Shown piece by piece: positions 62,800 through 64,000 of a stretch of DNA of 64,000 bases. Position numbers and translations under genes: made by a program. The notes beneath the pieces are model-generated. The model did not search any database. It saw only the letters and a list, made by a program, of their open reading frames with translations, and was not told the DNA's origin. Where the stretch lies: contig OX637344.1 in NCBI GenBank assembly GCA_951799405.1, forward strand, positions 16,058,001 to 16,122,000. Reading direction: 5' to 3'. Position 1 is the first letter of the stretch; every line of letters starts with the position of its first letter. The stretch comes from Agapetus fuscipes. Its lineage: Eukaryota > Arthropoda > Insecta > Trichoptera > Glossosomatidae.

Positions 62800-63213
62800 G
62801 GCAACAGCAGCTGTTGCGCTGCTCACCACTACACGCGCGCAAACAATAAGTAGTACACACAGACATACACCAACACTATCACAGCTCTACCTGCTACAGA
62901 CAACCTGCCTAGTGCACCTCAGTTCTCTCAGGTAGTTCATGTGTTGGTGAGGCCGAAGCGCGAGCGCACGCTTCCAATAAACTCTAATTTAAATATCTGT
63001 TACTCATCTTGCCGCGCCAGTGACTCAATCCTAAAGCAGATACGACACTATCTGCTGTTATCACGCCAGTTTATTGAATCAATTCCTTCAGTGCATCAGA
63101 AATGTGAAAGATTCATTCAATTATAATCAAGTGCGCGAAACAAATTCAGTGAAAATAAGTTTACAAATCAAAATAAGGTGATGTTTTAAACTATAATAAG
63201 AAGTGAAGAAGCG
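62800..63213 (+). promoter_or_regulatory. Probable 5' UTR with short upstream ORFs
   Basis: At least two very short upstream ORFs are present, ATG TGT TGG TGA at 62939 and ATG TTT TAA at 63181. An intron cannot be excluded. Upstream ORFs of this kind often lower translation of the main frame. Confidence 0.45.
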
Positions 63214-64000
63214 ATGAAGACTGGTGACTTTGGGAGATCGCACAGGCAGCCTCTGTTGTCTTCGATAAGAAAAGCTCAGGAGCAAGAGCAAGAACGACAA
63301 AGGGAGCACAATGAAACGCGGCTTGGGATAGTGGATCACAATGGTTTGAATGAGACTTGTAAGAATGTCGGGGCGAGAGCAGGTGCAAGCAAGCAGGACC
63401 ACTGGCAGATGAGAGATGCACATAAACTCAACAAAAACATAAACCAATTCACGTATAGTGAGTCAGAAACTGATGTCAATGGCGGGCAACGATATATATT
63501 CAGTTTTGAAAATGATGAACGACAGTTAAAGAATGTAAACGAAGACTTTAATCAACAGAATCAAAGGTTAATGGATGGAAACGATCCACCTGTTGCTCTG
63601 TCAGATGTAAACAATCACAACATCATGTACCAAAACGATCGTGTGACATTCCAGCACAAGGATTTGAACAGGGAAGTGGACCGCAACGAAGGACCGTTTG
63701 TGTTTGGAGTGCACAGTCCGAGTCACTTCCTATTGAGGAGGTTCAACGAGGAAGACTGCATGGACGGGAGACAACAGAAGTATGTTAACGATAAGAATAG
63801 CTGTGATATTAGATATAATGAAGGGAACCAGAACTCCGGCAGCAAAAAGGAGAAGTTGAGCGAGCAGAAGAAGAAGAAGAGCAAAGTGAGCGATAGGAGA
63901 CGGAAGAGTTCCAACAGGAGGAAGCAGAAGATCAAGTGTTTGCTGGTGGGAGATGGTGCTGTGGGGAAGACGTCGCTGATCACTTCCTATGCCAAGAACT
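63214..64000 (+). CDS. Rho-family small GTPase with long N-terminal extension, 5' part
   Basis: The frame from ATG 63214 is open for 262 codons to the window edge. The GTPase core begins at about residue 240: IKCLLVGDGAVGKTSLITSY, with the P-loop GDGAVGKT at 247-253. The KCLLVGDGAVGKTSL and SYAKN wording fits the Rho family and is closest, from memory, to the RhoU/RhoV (Wrch/Chp) branch. Such GTPases switch actin and polarity signalling at membranes. The first 210 residues are hydrophilic, rich in Asn, Gln and Asp and without a signal peptide. Residues 211-239 are a dense Lys/Arg block (KKEKLSEQKKKKSKVSDRRR), which could bind acidic lipids or act as a nuclear signal. Human RhoU/V have N-terminal extensions of only a few tens of residues, so this one is unusually long. 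The switch regions and C-terminus lie outside the window, so the subfamily is not settled. Confidence 0.75.
   Translation, partial: MKTGDFGRSHRQPLLSSIRKAQEQEQERQREHNETRLGIVDHNGLNETCKNVGARAGASKQDHWQMRDAHKLNKNINQFTYSESETDVNGGQRYIFSFENDERQLKNVNEDFNQQNQRLMDGNDPPVALSDVNNHNIMYQNDRVTFQHKDLNREVDRNEGPFVFGVHSPSHFLLRRFNEEDCMDGRQQKYVNDKNSCDIRYNEGNQNSGSKKEKLSEQKKKKSKVSDRRRKSSNRRKQKIKCLLVGDGAVGKTSLITSYAKN

Overview
The window is eukaryotic nuclear DNA from an arthropod, most likely a lepidopteran. The evidence is GT-AG introns with dense repeats inside them, an insect-type HDEL calreticulin, many tRNA-derived SINEs, RTE-type LINEs and short inverted-repeat elements, and AT-rich spacers. The order-level assignment is inference. 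I see no bacterial operon, CRISPR array or phage.

Host genes are few. (1) 594-1178 (-) encodes a lysine-rich 194-residue protein I do not recognise. (2) 38482-46187 (-) is a complete eight-exon calreticulin gene (408 residues, signal peptide to HDEL). (3) 49727-59260 (-) is a complete seven-exon nucleostemin/GNL3-type nucleolar GTPase gene (589 residues, circularly permuted GTPase). (4) 63214-64000 (+) is the 5' part of a Rho-family GTPase gene that runs off the right edge, with a long N-terminal extension. The first is an ER lectin chaperone, the second a ribosome-biogenesis GTPase, the last a signalling GTPase; nothing suggests they act together.

The rest is mostly transposable elements, labelled here as follows. 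RTE-1: full-length copy 30775-33801 (1008-residue endonuclease-reverse transcriptase) and many 3' fragments. T-unit: a ~250-bp piece of the RTE-1 3' tail, present more than 20 times, often alone with a constant 5' edge. RTE-2: 3' fragments ending in repeated ACAGTT. RTE-3: a 1.75-kb 5'-truncated copy at 11056-12808. L2/CR1-like LINE 3' ends with ATC-rich tails. A Jockey/CR1-like LINE at 54932-56576. SINE-A and SINE-B (tRNA-like heads, often joined as a dimer), SINE-C and SINE-D. Foldback/MITE families FB1-FB11. A short LTR-like repeat.

Layout: 1-3 kb LINE fragment, orphan gene, SINE dimer; 3-30 kb a nested field of SINE, T-unit, MITE and LINE fragments, including a 5S rRNA-derived SINE at 18477-18919; 30.2-36 kb the intact RTE-1 element followed by a 411-bp tandem array built from T-units; 36-46.3 kb calreticulin with repeat-filled introns; 46.3-49.7 kb repeats; 49.7-59.3 kb GNL3, containing an inverted duplication of its own exon 3; 59.3-64 kb a spacer with a 287-bp double palindrome, then the Rho-type gene. 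All boundaries come from reading the sequence by eye; repeat edges are usually good to about 10 bases, splice sites to the base where a GT-AG pair and reading frame agree.
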